Assembly: GCA_003963435.1 (NCBI GenBank) | Contig: RXJC01000054.1 | Span: 43,909 to 107,908 of the forward strand | Length of the DNA stretch: 64,000 nucleotides | Source of the DNA: Bradyrhizobiaceae bacterium | GTDB lineage: Bacteria; Pseudomonadota; Alphaproteobacteria; Rhizobiales; Xanthobacteraceae | Direction of reading: 5' to 3' | Part shown: positions 25,132-33,802 of the stretch, piece by piece | Layout: the number at the start of each line of letters is the position of its first letter | Position numbering within the stretch: position 1 is the first letter of the stretch | Translations under genes and position numbers: made by a program | The notes under the pieces: model-generated | Seen by the model: only the letters and a program-made list of their open reading frames with translations | Databases searched by the model: none | Told to the model about the DNA's origin: nothing

Positions 25132-25521
25132 CAATCATTTTACTACGCTGCGTGGAATGAACTTCGGACTCGTCAGGCCCGTAAGTTCGGACAACAAGTA
25201 CATTCGATCGAGCACTCATTGACCAACCGGACAAGGCCGAGATGCACTTTTAGGACAATGGGAACCATCTGCCGCGCGATCCTGGGTGCTAAACCAATCT
25301 GCACTAGCACCGGCCGGCAGTTTACGCGCGGGGCCGCAACGAGCGCTCCTGATGGCTGCTGGCGCCCATGGCACGATAATCACAATCAGGATTCTCATCT
25401 GTCGGATGAACTGTTTTGCGCCTGGCGGTGCAAGGAGAGACGGTCGTCAGCAAGGGGATCTTCTCGCGGCGCTCGCGCCATTCAATTTCGAATTATTCTC
25501 GCTTATCCTGAGCAAAAGGCG
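25132..25521. other. 390-bp convergent region, no supported gene
   Basis: The region lies between the ends of the MFS pseudogene and the marR gene. A plus-strand frame at 25219-25680 is open but overlaps marR and has no family features. No repeat or insertion-sequence remnant is recognised. Confidence 0.35.
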
Positions 25522-26058
25522 TCAATATCCAGTTGGCGCGGGCCACGATTTGCGCTGACGTATCTCCGCATCGATGGGACAGTCGTCGCAAGCGTCGTGG
25601 CAGCAAAGGCGGCAGATCCGATAAAGGTGCTCAGGACTTTGCAGGCGCGCGCGCAGCACACGTTCAGACAGCGCGCCTAATAATACCAGCTCCTCACTGC
25701 TGAGAACGGATAGACCCTCTGCGATGATTTGGTCCCTTGCATTCAACACCTTCTTACTTGCTTTTCTGCCGGCTGCCGTAAGGTAAAGTGACCGGGTACG
25801 CCCGTCAGTGGCATGGTCCCGACGCTCGATCAAACCTTCGGTAGCAAGTCGGTCAACCAGACGGACAGTGCCAGCGTGGGAGAGGCCGACACCGATCGCG
25901 AGCGTTCGGATTGAAAGGCCGGGCTCATGGGCGAGCAGTGCCAGCGCTGATGCAGTGGGGCCCGCTTCCGGCGCTCGTGACGAAGTAGCGCGAACGATAT
26001 CGTCGCTTATCATGAGCGCGAACGCGCCGAAAATGTTGCGGTTTCGAGGTCCATTCAT
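25522..26058 (-). CDS. MarR-family regulator with cysteine-rich C-terminus
   Basis: From the ATG at 26058 (MNGPRNRNIFGAFALMISDD) the protein has a winged-helix MarR core: SIRTLAIGVGLSHAGTVRLVD (recognition helix) and GLIERRDHATDGRTRSLYLT (wing). The C-terminus, ICRLCCHDACDDCPIDAE, holds five Cys within about 15 residues, as in thiol-sensing or metal-binding MarR proteins. It precedes no gene on its strand and lies downstream of the YeeE/YedE-like gene, both minus. A dyad at 26061-26078 immediately upstream is a likely autoregulatory operator. A sensor of oxidants or reactive sulfur is a reasonable inference. Confidence 0.85.
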   Translation of the reverse strand: MNGPRNRNIFGAFALMISDDIVRATSSRAPEAGPTASALALLAHEPGLSIRTLAIGVGLSHAGTVRLVDRLATEGLIERRDHATDGRTRSLYLTAAGRKASKKVLNARDQIIAEGLSVLSSEELVLLGALSERVLRARLQSPEHLYRICRLCCHDACDDCPIDAEIRQRKSWPAPTGY

Positions 26059-26060
26059 GG

Positions 26061-26078
26061 GCGCATTTATATGTGCGC
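26061..26078. promoter_or_regulatory. Dyad GCGCA-N8-TGCGC at the marR start
   Basis: An 18-base inverted repeat with an AT-rich centre (TTTATATG) sits two bases upstream of the marR start codon. MarR proteins typically bind such dyads and repress themselves. Confidence 0.45.
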
Positions 26079-26240
26079 GAAGCATAGACATCAAGCCGAG
26101 AACACTGTGATTGTGTTGTCGCTTGCAGATTTCGTCCGAGATGTCACAAGCGTTTCTCTGGTTAAGTGCCTTGAAAAGCGCGAAAGACCGCCTCGGATTA
26201 CGATCGCTGATGTGCGCGGGCATAGCTGCTATCGTCCCAC

Positions 26241-27197
26241 CTATGCGGCGGTCGACTTGCGGGAGATCCTCGCACGCGCAGATAGTCCGAGAACGACCGC
26301 GGCCGTCATGAGCAAGTACGCAGCTGTCCCGCCGGGGGAGAAGGCCGGGATTGCTGCGAGAACTAGACCATCGTTGCCGCCAGGGATAAGGGCCACGCCC
26401 ACTCCCATCAGAGCTCCTCCCACTAAGGAATTCACGATGTCGGCGATCGCGGGCCATTGCAGTCGCCATTTGCCTTGATGAAGTGCAGCTGAGACGGCAC
26501 CGGCGATCGACGCAAGAACAGTCAGTATCGCGATCTCACCAGTTCCGGCCATCGTGAGGGGAAGGCTGCGCCGAACCAGATCAACGTAGGTCCATACAGG
26601 TGCGATGGCGTAAAGCGAGCCCCCCGTTATCCCGAGGACCAGCATTGAAACGCCGAGCGGCCAACGTCTGCCTGATTGGGAGGTGGTTCGGTCCGAGATG
26701 TACGTTAGGGAAAGGACCACGACGGCCAGAAATCCAGCCAGGGCTGTTACGGCAAGTATGCTCGGTGCCGTCAGCACGCTCGGCCATAGCGGACTACGGT
26801 TGACGATGATCCCGTCGACCAGAAGGAAGCCGGCGGCCAATCCAATCGGCACCGCGATCAGCCTTATTTCTCCATCTCCAAGACGGCCGAGGGAGCCCAG
26901 TAGGCAGGCGTCGTTGATGAATGCGCCAACCCCGAAAGCGACTGCGCCCATGAGTAAAGTGAGGCTGATATCGGCAGATTCGGCTAGTACCGCACCGACC
27001 GCTCCGGACCAGGATAGAGGCACGGTGACTAAACCGGCTGCTGCAGACGCGGCGAGAATTCCAACAAACAATCGCGGCCGGCGGCGGCGATGCAGTTCGT
27101 GTGCGCTTGCGACCAAGCAGGTGCCGCTCTGATTGACAGAGTAACCCATCCAAAATGCGAGGATGCAGGCGATGACTGTCGAAGTCGGCCATGTCAT
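26241..27197 (-). CDS. YeeE/YedE-family transporter (sulfur compound uptake)
   Basis: The 318-residue protein has about nine membrane helices. It contains two copies of the YeeE/YedE signature region: GVGAFINDACLLGSLGRLGD followed by GEIRLIAVPIGLAAGF, and GGALMGVGVALIPGGNDGLV. In each, the Cys/Asn-Asp position of the thiosulfate-type channel is recognisable, although the second copy has Gly-Gly-Asn-Asp in place of Cys. The family moves thiosulfate or other sulfur species across the inner membrane. Its neighbour MarR is Cys-rich, which suggests control by sulfur or redox state. Confidence 0.82.
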   Translation of the reverse strand: MTWPTSTVIACILAFWMGYSVNQSGTCLVASAHELHRRRRPRLFVGILAASAAAGLVTVPLSWSGAVGAVLAESADISLTLLMGAVAFGVGAFINDACLLGSLGRLGDGEIRLIAVPIGLAAGFLLVDGIIVNRSPLWPSVLTAPSILAVTALAGFLAVVVLSLTYISDRTTSQSGRRWPLGVSMLVLGITGGSLYAIAPVWTYVDLVRRSLPLTMAGTGEIAILTVLASIAGAVSAALHQGKWRLQWPAIADIVNSLVGGALMGVGVALIPGGNDGLVLAAIPAFSPGGTAAYLLMTAAVVLGLSARARISRKSTAA

Positions 27198-27809
27198 GGC
27201 TCTTTGAGCTCCATGTTGTTCGAGCGCACTCCCTTTGCGGCGGAAGTTTAGCGTCGGCCGCAGCCATCGAGCATTGAGGTCGCATTTTTCCGATCAACAT
27301 CGAGATCGGCAAGGGGCGCCCCTACGCTAATCGCAATGAAGTGGTCGTCGGTACTGATAATCCCAGCTCTCGTTGAGTTTCATTGTCCGTAAGGCCGGCA
27401 TCGAAGAGTCTGTCGAAGTGCGACGACACTCCCGATGTCGGCGCGCAAAAGCGAGGTGCATTCCGTTCAGCTGTGCTTGCCGTCCAAGCCTTGTATTTCA
27501 CTGCGGCGCGCGGCGGCGCTATGCGCTAGTTCGGCTGATTTGTCCAATGTCTGTCACGCATAATTTCCATACCTTTTCGAGTGGCGCCTGAGTATCGAGA
27601 AAGACCCAGAAGCGGGATCGCGTAAGTGCGACGTGTGGATCGCAGTGAAGGCCACTGCATAAGTATCTCCGCCGCTATGGAAACTATACACGCTGCACAT
27701 TGGAAAACGTCGTCTCGCGATGAGATAACTTACTGCCGTTGGTACATTTCGTTGATTAACGCCGATGGCTACCTGGGACGAATATCACTCAATGTCGTGG
27801 AGAAGAGTC
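27198..27809. other. 612-bp regulatory region upstream of the P460 operon
   Basis: No gene is supported here. The region contains shared promoter copy C (27675-27729) and, next to 27197, should hold the promoter of the YeeE/YedE gene. The stretch 27300-27600 shows nothing recognisable. Confidence 0.4.
27675..27729 (+). promoter_or_regulatory. Shared LTTR-box promoter, copy C
   Basis: The box CTATGGAAACTATA is followed by ten bases and ATTGGAAA. TTGGAA (27700-27705) and GATAAC (27724-27729) are 18 bases apart. It lies 80 bases upstream of the first cytochrome P460 gene. Confidence 0.7.
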
Positions 27810-28415
27810 ATGGAGAAGAAACGTATGCGCATTGTCCTACTGTTCGTCGGAGCGACTCTCAGCGCGGTTGCCGCAACAGCCGTATTCGCTCAGTCCAAAT
27901 CCAATGAGGGCAGCGCCCTGAACCGAAAACGCTATCTCCCCGAGTACACCGCATCGGGCGATCTGATCCTGCCGAAGAATTTCCAGGAGTGGGTGTACGT
28001 CGGCTCACCGCTGACTCCTCATGCGCTTAACAACGGCAAGGCTGGGTTTCCTGAGTTTCACAACGTCTACATCGAGCCCGGCTCATACGAGATCTTCAAG
28101 AAGACAGGTAAATTTCCGGAGCAAACGATTTTCTTCAAGGAGTTGCAGCTGACGCTTCCAGCCGAGAACCCGGATGGATCGCGTACCGAACCTTCGGGGC
28201 GAGGCTACTTTCCCGGAAAGATGAACGGCGCCGACGTGACGGTTAAGGATAGCAAGCGCTATCCCACGGGCTGGGGCTACTACAACTTCAATCACCACGA
28301 GCCGAAGGCAGCGACAGCTAAGCTTCAGCCCGAATCCGCGTGCGGCTACTGCCATGTGGCGAGCGCTAAGAAGGACCAGGTCTGGACGCAGTTCTATCCG
28401 CTGCTGGACAAATGA
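27810..28415 (+). CDS. Cytochrome P460-family periplasmic c-type haem protein
   Basis: The start at 27810 follows GGAGAAGAG and gives a signal peptide (MRIVLLFVGATLSAVAATAVFAQ) and about 175 mature residues. The body matches the P460 fold (YLPEYTASGDLILPKNFQEW, FPEFHNVYIEPGSYE, FPEQTIFFKELQLTLP) and ends with a haem c site CGYCH. P460 proteins oxidise hydroxylamine or NO-type molecules, or act as cytochrome c'-beta. It is followed 51 bases later by a second P460 gene and sits behind shared promoter C. Haem loading would need the ccm system encoded downstream. Confidence 0.85.
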   Translation: MEKKRMRIVLLFVGATLSAVAATAVFAQSKSNEGSALNRKRYLPEYTASGDLILPKNFQEWVYVGSPLTPHALNNGKAGFPEFHNVYIEPGSYEIFKKTGKFPEQTIFFKELQLTLPAENPDGSRTEPSGRGYFPGKMNGADVTVKDSKRYPTGWGYYNFNHHEPKAATAKLQPESACGYCHVASAKKDQVWTQFYPLLDK

Positions 28416-28466
28416 AGGCGTCAATGAACGCTACCCGTTCGCCAATAAGGGGAGGGTGACCGCACC

Positions 28467-29045
28467 ATGAGAATGTTTGGTGCCGTAAATGTTGCCTTGG
28501 CAGCGTTGACCGTGATCGGCGCGGTCGCTGCCTACGGGCACTTGAGTACGGGCTCGCAATACGCGGGTCCGACTGCGGCCCTTGTCGACGACAAGGGGAA
28601 CATGCGCGTGCCTGCTGACTATCGGACCGCCTATCAGATGCTGGGCACGTGGGCGGTGGCTGCAGATGGAAGTCCGGGATCGAAGGAGCTGCACGTGGTG
28701 TATGCATCGCCCGGAGCCATCGACGCATATCGCAAGGATGGCCGGTTTCCCGACGGTGCCGTTCTCGTGAAGGAGGTGTTCGAAACCACTACCAAAGAAA
28801 TGACAACAGGAACGGTGAGCAGTGCCGGCACCCTCAGCGGCTGGTTTCTCATGGTGAAAGACGATGTCGGGCGATTTAAGGAAAACAAGCTTTGGGGCGA
28901 TGGCTGGGGCTGGGCCTGGTTCGGGGCAGCAGATCCGAAGAAGACGACATCCACCGACTACGTGACGGACTGTCAATCCTGTCATGTGCCGGCGCGCGCG
29001 TCAGACTGGATCTACACTGACGGTTATCCCCCTCTGAAGCGCTAA
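28467..29045 (+). CDS. Second cytochrome P460-family c-type haem protein
   Basis: The 192-residue protein has an N-terminal export helix (FGAVNVALAALTVIGAVAAYG), the P460 body (YRTAYQMLGTWAVAADGSPG, ELHVVYASPGAIDAYRKDGR, FPDGAVLVKEVFE) and the haem c motif CQSCH near the C-terminus. It is only distantly similar to the preceding P460, so a recent duplication is unlikely. The pair could form one redox unit. It shares the operon that starts at copy C. Confidence 0.85.
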   Translation: MRMFGAVNVALAALTVIGAVAAYGHLSTGSQYAGPTAALVDDKGNMRVPADYRTAYQMLGTWAVAADGSPGSKELHVVYASPGAIDAYRKDGRFPDGAVLVKEVFETTTKEMTTGTVSSAGTLSGWFLMVKDDVGRFKENKLWGDGWGWAWFGAADPKKTTSTDYVTDCQSCHVPARASDWIYTDGYPPLKR

Positions 29046-29134
29046 GCGCGAAAACTTGGAAGTCCAAACACTCCGCGCAAACGGAGGACGATGAATCATG
29101 GCCTTAGAAAGGGCTAAATAGAGGGACGGCATCG

Positions 29135-30361
29135 ATGGAAACGACAACAATCCCCGCGGGCAACGGTCAGTCCGGTGGGCATCTCTACATGCAAACGAAT
29201 GAGGTCCGCAACGCGATCATTCACTATCGTCGGGGAGCTAATGGGGTGCTCGAGGAGATCGAGCGCGTTGAGACGGGAGGCGCCGGCTCGGGCGTCTTCA
29301 AGCCGGTCAGCGGTCAGGAGAGCGCACCCAATGCATTCGAGGGCGCCGGCAGTGTGATCCTGGCCGAATCCAACACCTTGCTGTTCGCGACGAATGGCGG
29401 CGACAACACCGTGACGAGCTTCCGGGTGGGTCCACACGGCAAGCTCAAATTGATCGATAGGCAATTGACCGGCGAGCTCATGACGGGGCGAAGCGGAACG
29501 GCGAAGTCGCTCGCCTATCGCCCCAAAAGTCGAACTCTATATGTGCTCCATGCCTTCGGTCCCAACCACCTTCGCTCCTATAAGGTCTCGGAGGACGGCA
29601 AGCTAAAGCTTCGCCCCGAGCGCCGTTCGGTGAACACCGCGACAAAGACTGATCGGGTATCGACGCAAGCGGTTCTATCGCCAGACGGCAACTTCCTGCT
29701 GGTTGACATCCTCTTCGACGCCCGTCCGGCCGCCAATCCGGATGGGTCGCCGAAGCTGGTCGTAGCGAACGCGCCCGACCCGGACGGCCTCGTGATATTT
29801 TCGGTAGGTGACGACGGTACGCTCGGCGAAGCGTCGTTCGCCGATGCCGGCGGCGCGGGACCATTCTACGTCGCCTTCCTCCATCGCAGTCGCGACACAT
29901 TTCTGAACGGCGTCGCTGTTGGAGATGGAGTGCTAGTGAGCCGCATTGATGGCCACGGTCGCGTGACCAATGGGCCGTTGGTTCCGATCGACACCTCGCT
30001 CGGGAAGCCTTCCGAACTCTGCTGGCTACAAATCACGTCCGGCAACTCGCTCGTGCTTGCCACCAACTTCGGCTACGGAACGGTCTCGACCTACCGACTC
30101 GCAGACGGTCGATTGAGTCTTCTCCAGGATCCGGCCAACATTGCTATACCGGGCGACGGTACCTTCCGCGCCGTGAACGGGCTCGTCAGCAGCGGACCTA
30201 GCGACAGCTGGCTCTCTCCCGACAACCGGTACTTCTACCAGATTTTTGGAAATGCCTCGGTGCTGGTCAGCTACCAGCTCGACAAGTCGAGCGGCAAACT
30301 GACCGAGCTTGGTCGAAGCCAGATTCCCTACAACAGTCCGCAAGGCCTTGCGGGGTTCTAG
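29135..30361 (+). CDS. Seven-bladed beta-propeller protein (lactonase-like)
   Basis: The 408-residue protein is made of repeated propeller blades with the pattern S.L.A/Y.P....LYVLH.F....R.YKV..DGKLKL (for example near residues 130-165, 185-230, 300-330 and 370-400). This matches the YkgE/PgL lactonase-type propeller group. No signal peptide is apparent from the start at 29135, which follows GAGGGACGG. It is 90 bases downstream of the second P460 gene. A sugar-lactonase or a ligand-binding role is possible; catalytic metal ligands are not recognisable with certainty. Confidence 0.75.
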   Translation: METTTIPAGNGQSGGHLYMQTNEVRNAIIHYRRGANGVLEEIERVETGGAGSGVFKPVSGQESAPNAFEGAGSVILAESNTLLFATNGGDNTVTSFRVGPHGKLKLIDRQLTGELMTGRSGTAKSLAYRPKSRTLYVLHAFGPNHLRSYKVSEDGKLKLRPERRSVNTATKTDRVSTQAVLSPDGNFLLVDILFDARPAANPDGSPKLVVANAPDPDGLVIFSVGDDGTLGEASFADAGGAGPFYVAFLHRSRDTFLNGVAVGDGVLVSRIDGHGRVTNGPLVPIDTSLGKPSELCWLQITSGNSLVLATNFGYGTVSTYRLADGRLSLLQDPANIAIPGDGTFRAVNGLVSSGPSDSWLSPDNRYFYQIFGNASVLVSYQLDKSSGKLTELGRSQIPYNSPQGLAGF

Positions 30362-30496
30362 GCTTCGACCGACGGAGCGCGATCGCTCGGGCAAGATCCA
30401 AGTATCCCCACACTGTGATCAAGCCCCCCCCAAGGCGGACGCGCTCCGTCACCATAGCGGCCTTGCCGCTCAAGATCAGTCAATCTCGAGGATAAG

Positions 30497-31801
30497 ATGG
30501 CGCAGCTTGACGCATACGATCAGATTTCGGTCTCGCCGATCTCGCGCGACGCTTCGGAATGGAGCGAGGAGTTCTTTACGGCGCGCCTGGACGAATTGAA
30601 GGCGGAAGGGCGATACCGAGTGTTCGCCGAACTGGAGCGTCGCGTCGGCCAGTTGCCGCGCGCACTGGAACATCGTCTCGGGTCCGATGTGACGATCTGG
30701 TGCTCGAACGACTATCTCGGCATGGGACAGCATCCCGGTGTGCTGATGGCGATGCAGGAAGCGATCCGCTACGGCGGAGCCGGTGCCGGCGGCACCCGCA
30801 ACATCTCCGGCACAACGCACCAGCACGTGCTCTTGGAGGCTGATCTCGCAGATCTCCATGGGACGGAAGCCGCGTTGGTCTTCACATCCGGTTATGTAGC
30901 GAACGAAGCGGCATTGGCGACATTCGGTCGTGAGATTCCAAACTGCATGATTTTTTCGGACGCTCTGAACCATGCCTCGATGATCGCCGGAATCCGGCAT
31001 AGCGGAGCGGAGAAATACATTTTCCGTCACAACGACCCGGAGGATCTCGACCGGTTGCTACGAAGAGCCGACCCGAAGCGGCCGAAACTAGTTGCTTTCG
31101 AGTCGGTCTATTCGATGGACGGGGACATTGCTCCCATCCGCGAACTGTGCGACGTGGCGGAACGCCATGGTGCCATGACCTATCTCGACGAAGTCCATGC
31201 AGTGGGGCTCTATGGTGCGCGCGGCGGAGGCATCTCGGAGCGCGACGGGGTCGCGCATCGGCTGACCGCAATCCAGGGGACGTTGGCCAAGGCCTTCGGA
31301 CTGATGGGCGGCTATGTCGCCGGTTCTCGAAAGCTCGTCGATTTTCTACGAAGCTTCGCACCCGGCTTCATATTCACCACAGCCCTCCCGCCCGCCATAG
31401 CCGCCGGGGCTCGCGCCAGCATCGAGATCGTCAAAAGCTCGCCGGCAATCCGATGGCGGCATCAGGAGCGCGTGGCGCGCCTAAAAGGACTGTTGGCACA
31501 AGCAGGTCTTCCGGTCCTGCCGTCGTCCAGTCATATCGTTCCGATCCTAGTCGGCGACGCCGCTGCATGCCGAGATATCAGTGAAAACCTGCTGCGCCGC
31601 CACGCCATCTATGTCCAGCCGATCAACTATCCAACGGTGCCCCGCGGTACGGAGCGGTTGCGATTGACACCCAGCCCGGCGCACTCGGATCGGGATATGG
31701 TCCATCTTGTCGAGGCATTGAAGGAGAGCTGGGTCCGCCGTGCCGATGCCGGATCCAACCGAACATCTTTAGCATCTCAATTGCAGACGAATGAAGCCTG
31801 A
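30497..31801 (+). CDS. hemA: 5-aminolevulinate synthase
   Basis: The 434-residue PLP enzyme condenses glycine and succinyl-CoA to 5-aminolevulinate, the first step of alphaproteobacterial haem synthesis. Motifs: [78 protein letters not shown] and the PLP-lysine [13 protein letters not shown]. Length is slightly over the usual 400-410 residues because of a C-terminal tail. It is placed between the haem protein genes and the ccm genes, so it probably boosts haem supply for the cytochromes encoded here. A housekeeping hemA elsewhere is likely but not visible. Confidence 0.93.
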   Translation: MAQLDAYDQISVSPISRDASEWSEEFFTARLDELKAEGRYRVFAELERRVGQLPRALEHRLGSDVTIWCSNDYLGMGQHPGVLMAMQEAIRYGGAGAGGTRNISGTTHQHVLLEADLADLHGTEAALVFTSGYVANEAALATFGREIPNCMIFSDALNHASMIAGIRHSGAEKYIFRHNDPEDLDRLLRRADPKRPKLVAFESVYSMDGDIAPIRELCDVAERHGAMTYLDEVHAVGLYGARGGGISERDGVAHRLTAIQGTLAKAFGLMGGYVAGSRKLVDFLRSFAPGFIFTTALPPAIAAGARASIEIVKSSPAIRWRHQERVARLKGLLAQAGLPVLPSSSHIVPILVGDAAACRDISENLLRRHAIYVQPINYPTVPRGTERLRLTPSPAHSDRDMVHLVEALKESWVRRADAGSNRTSLASQLQTNEA

Positions 31802-31975
31802 GAATCGGTCAGCCACTATCGGCCCACTGCCAAATGAGTGCTCAAGGAGCTTGACTGGCTTGAGAGTGGAGAGGCCTGCTCCAGGGCATTGCATCAGCCG
31901 TCAAAGAATCGCTCGACGCATTCGAGGTTGCTCGACTGCCGGCATGTACAGTTTCGTTAGCCGGACGGTCATGCC

Positions 31976-32764
31976 ATGACGCTGGTCGACCTGGCCAACC
32001 CCACGCGTTTTCTCACGCTCGCCGATCGCGTGCTGCCATGGCTGATGGCTTCCGCCGCCATCCTTCTCACGGCTGGGCTCTACCTGTCGGCGTCGGCGCC
32101 AGACGACTACCAGCAGGGCGCCACCGTCAAGATCATGTTCGTCCACGTGCCAAACGCCTGGCTGTCGATGTCCGTTTGGGGCGTGATGAGCATCGCTGCG
32201 CTCGGCACACTGGTGTGGCGCCATCCGTTGGCTGACGTGGCCGCAAAAGCCGCGGCCCCGATCGGCGCAGCTTTCACTTTTCTCGCGCTGGTCACTGGCT
32301 CGCTGTGGGGCCGGCCGATGTGGGGCACCTATTGGGAATGGGATGCGCGCCTGACTTCCGTGTTGGTGTTGTTCCTGATGTATCTCGGCTTGATTGCGCT
32401 GTGGCGCGCGGTGGAAGATCCCTCGCGCGCAGCGCGCGCCGCTGCCATCCTGACGCTGGTCGGCGCCATCAATCTGCCGATCATCAAATTTTCGGTCGAT
32501 TGGTGGAACACGCTGCACCAGAGCGCCTCGGTGCTGCGGACGGGCGGGCCATCGATGGATCGATCGTTCCTGATTCCACTGCTCATCATGGCGGCAGCGT
32601 TCTCACTGTTGTTCGTGACGCTGCACCTGGCGGCAATGCGTAACGAGATCCTGCGGCGACGAGTGCGCAGTCTACAGATGATGCAGGCGAGCCGGATAAC
32701 CCTTTCGAACGACATGGATGCCGGTTCGCGCGGACAGGGCGCGCACAAGAATGGCGCGGCGTGA
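31976..32764 (+). CDS. ccmC: Haem exporter/handling protein CcmC
   Basis: The 262-residue protein has six membrane helices and the WWD-type haem-handling motif [18 protein letters not shown], with His-containing loops ([24 protein letters not shown]). CcmC presents haem to CcmE in cytochrome c maturation. It is followed directly by ccmD and ccmG. ccmA and ccmB, normally placed before it, are not present in the window. Confidence 0.93.
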   Translation: MTLVDLANPTRFLTLADRVLPWLMASAAILLTAGLYLSASAPDDYQQGATVKIMFVHVPNAWLSMSVWGVMSIAALGTLVWRHPLADVAAKAAAPIGAAFTFLALVTGSLWGRPMWGTYWEWDARLTSVLVLFLMYLGLIALWRAVEDPSRAARAAAILTLVGAINLPIIKFSVDWWNTLHQSASVLRTGGPSMDRSFLIPLLIMAAAFSLLFVTLHLAAMRNEILRRRVRSLQMMQASRITLSNDMDAGSRGQGAHKNGAA

Positions 32765-32768
32765 CGTC

Positions 32769-32945
32769 ATGGCGCTCGGCTCCTACGCATATTTCGTCGT
32801 GACATCCTATGCGCTGGTCGGTGCCGTCGTCCTGATCCTGAGCGGCTGGATCGCGCTTGACTATCGAAGCCAGAAGGCCCGCCTGCGCGAACTGGAAGCC
32901 AGCGGCATCGCCCGGCGCTCCGGCCGCCGCGCTGCGGAATTTTGA
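32769..32945 (+). CDS. ccmD: CcmD small membrane protein
   Basis: The 58-residue protein ([20 protein letters not shown]) has one membrane helix and the usual basic tail ([14 protein letters not shown]). CcmD stabilises CcmC and helps release haem-CcmE. A start at 32751 ([11 protein letters not shown]) overlapping ccmC is an alternative. Its TGA overlaps the ATG of ccmG. Confidence 0.88.
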   Translation: MALGSYAYFVVTSYALVGAVVLILSGWIALDYRSQKARLRELEASGIARRSGRRAAEF

Positions 32946-33529
32946 TGAACATACCTGCAACAGAAGCGCTACCGCGCACCCGGCACTGGCTGGCCGTGCT
33001 TCCGTTGATTCTGTTCGTGCTTCTTGCGGCGCTGTTTCTGATGCGGCTCCATGGCAGCGATCCCTCGACGTTGCCGTCGGCGCTAATCGGCCGGCCGGCG
33101 CCGCAAACCGCGCTGCCGGCACTGCCCGGCCTGGTGCGGGATGGCTCGGCGGTGCCAGGCCTCGATCCTGCCGACTTCAAGGGCAAAGTCAGCGTCGTCA
33201 ACGTCTGGGCTTCGTGGTGCGTCCCGTGTCACGACGAGGCGCCACTCCTGATCCAACTCGGCAAAGACGAGCGCCTGCAACTGGTTGGCATCAACTACAA
33301 GGATTCTCCCGATAAGGCTCTCCGTTTCCTCGGCCGCCACGGCAATCCGTTCGACGCGGTCGGCCTCGACGGCAATGGCCGCGCCTCGATCGAATGGGGC
33401 GTCTACGGTGTACCGGAGACCTTCGTCGTCGGGCGCAACGGCAATATTGTCTATAAGCTCGTTGGGCCGGTTACGCCGGCAAATTTCGATCGGATGTTGA
33501 AAGCCGAAATCGAGAAGGCCTTGAAGTGA
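32945..33529 (+). CDS. ccmG: Thioredoxin-like CcmG/DsbE
   Basis: Protein of 194 residues: an N-terminal anchor (LAVLPLILFVLLAALFLM), then the periplasmic thioredoxin fold with WASWCVPCHDEAPLL (CVPC) and the conserved GVYGVPETFVV cis-Pro region. It reduces apocytochrome cysteines before haem attachment. It starts inside the TGATG overlap with ccmD, so ccmC, ccmD and ccmG are one operon. Confidence 0.93.
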   Translation: MNIPATEALPRTRHWLAVLPLILFVLLAALFLMRLHGSDPSTLPSALIGRPAPQTALPALPGLVRDGSAVPGLDPADFKGKVSVVNVWASWCVPCHDEAPLLIQLGKDERLQLVGINYKDSPDKALRFLGRHGNPFDAVGLDGNGRASIEWGVYGVPETFVVGRNGNIVYKLVGPVTPANFDRMLKAEIEKALK

Positions 33530-33802
33530 CGGCCTCACCCCGGGATGTCCGAAGGACCGGACCCGGGACCCCGGACCTCGGACCTCTGAGCTTCGGCCGT
33601 TGCGGGCCTACCCGACATCCCGGCGGCGACCGGCTTGTCACGCGGATCGCAAGAGAGCGGAATGTCGCAGGTTATATGCGCCGCGCATATAGACAGATCG
33701 ATGAGGATCAATTATATGCGTCGCGCATACAAATATCCGAAGCAGGCGCGATCTCTGCCCGCTTCTGGGACAGAACATCGTGGTTCGGACGGGCGAAAAG
33801 CT
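33530..33802. other. 273-bp junction between ccmG and lysR
   Basis: This is the point where the ccm cluster is interrupted. It begins with GC-rich short repeats of the CCGGACC type (33555-33590), perhaps forming a ccmG terminator. It continues with two 19-base palindromes at 33673 and 33713. Confidence 0.4.
33673..33731. promoter_or_regulatory. Paired palindromes upstream of lysR
   Basis: TATATGCG-CCG-CGCATATA (33673-33691) and TATATGCG-TCG-CGCATACA (33713-33731) are near-identical inverted repeats with centres 40 bases apart, about four helical turns. Such paired dyads are typical operators for dimeric regulators bound on one face of the DNA. They lie 70-130 bases upstream of the lysR start. 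Confidence 0.6.

Noticed and set aside
25219-25680. 153-codon plus-strand frame overlapping the marR end
   Set aside because: It overlaps a well-supported gene and shows no domain or ribosome binding site.
27700-27729. GAAAC in the shared promoters as an ECF sigma factor -35
   Set aside because: No matching -10 occurs at 16-17 bases in all four copies, whereas TTGGRA-N18-SATARY plus an upstream T-N11-A box fits all of them.
29092-29118. Eight-codon mini-gene MNHGLRKG with a good Shine-Dalgarno before the propeller gene
   Set aside because: It could be a leader peptide but has no regulatory codon run or hairpin that I can see; probably chance.
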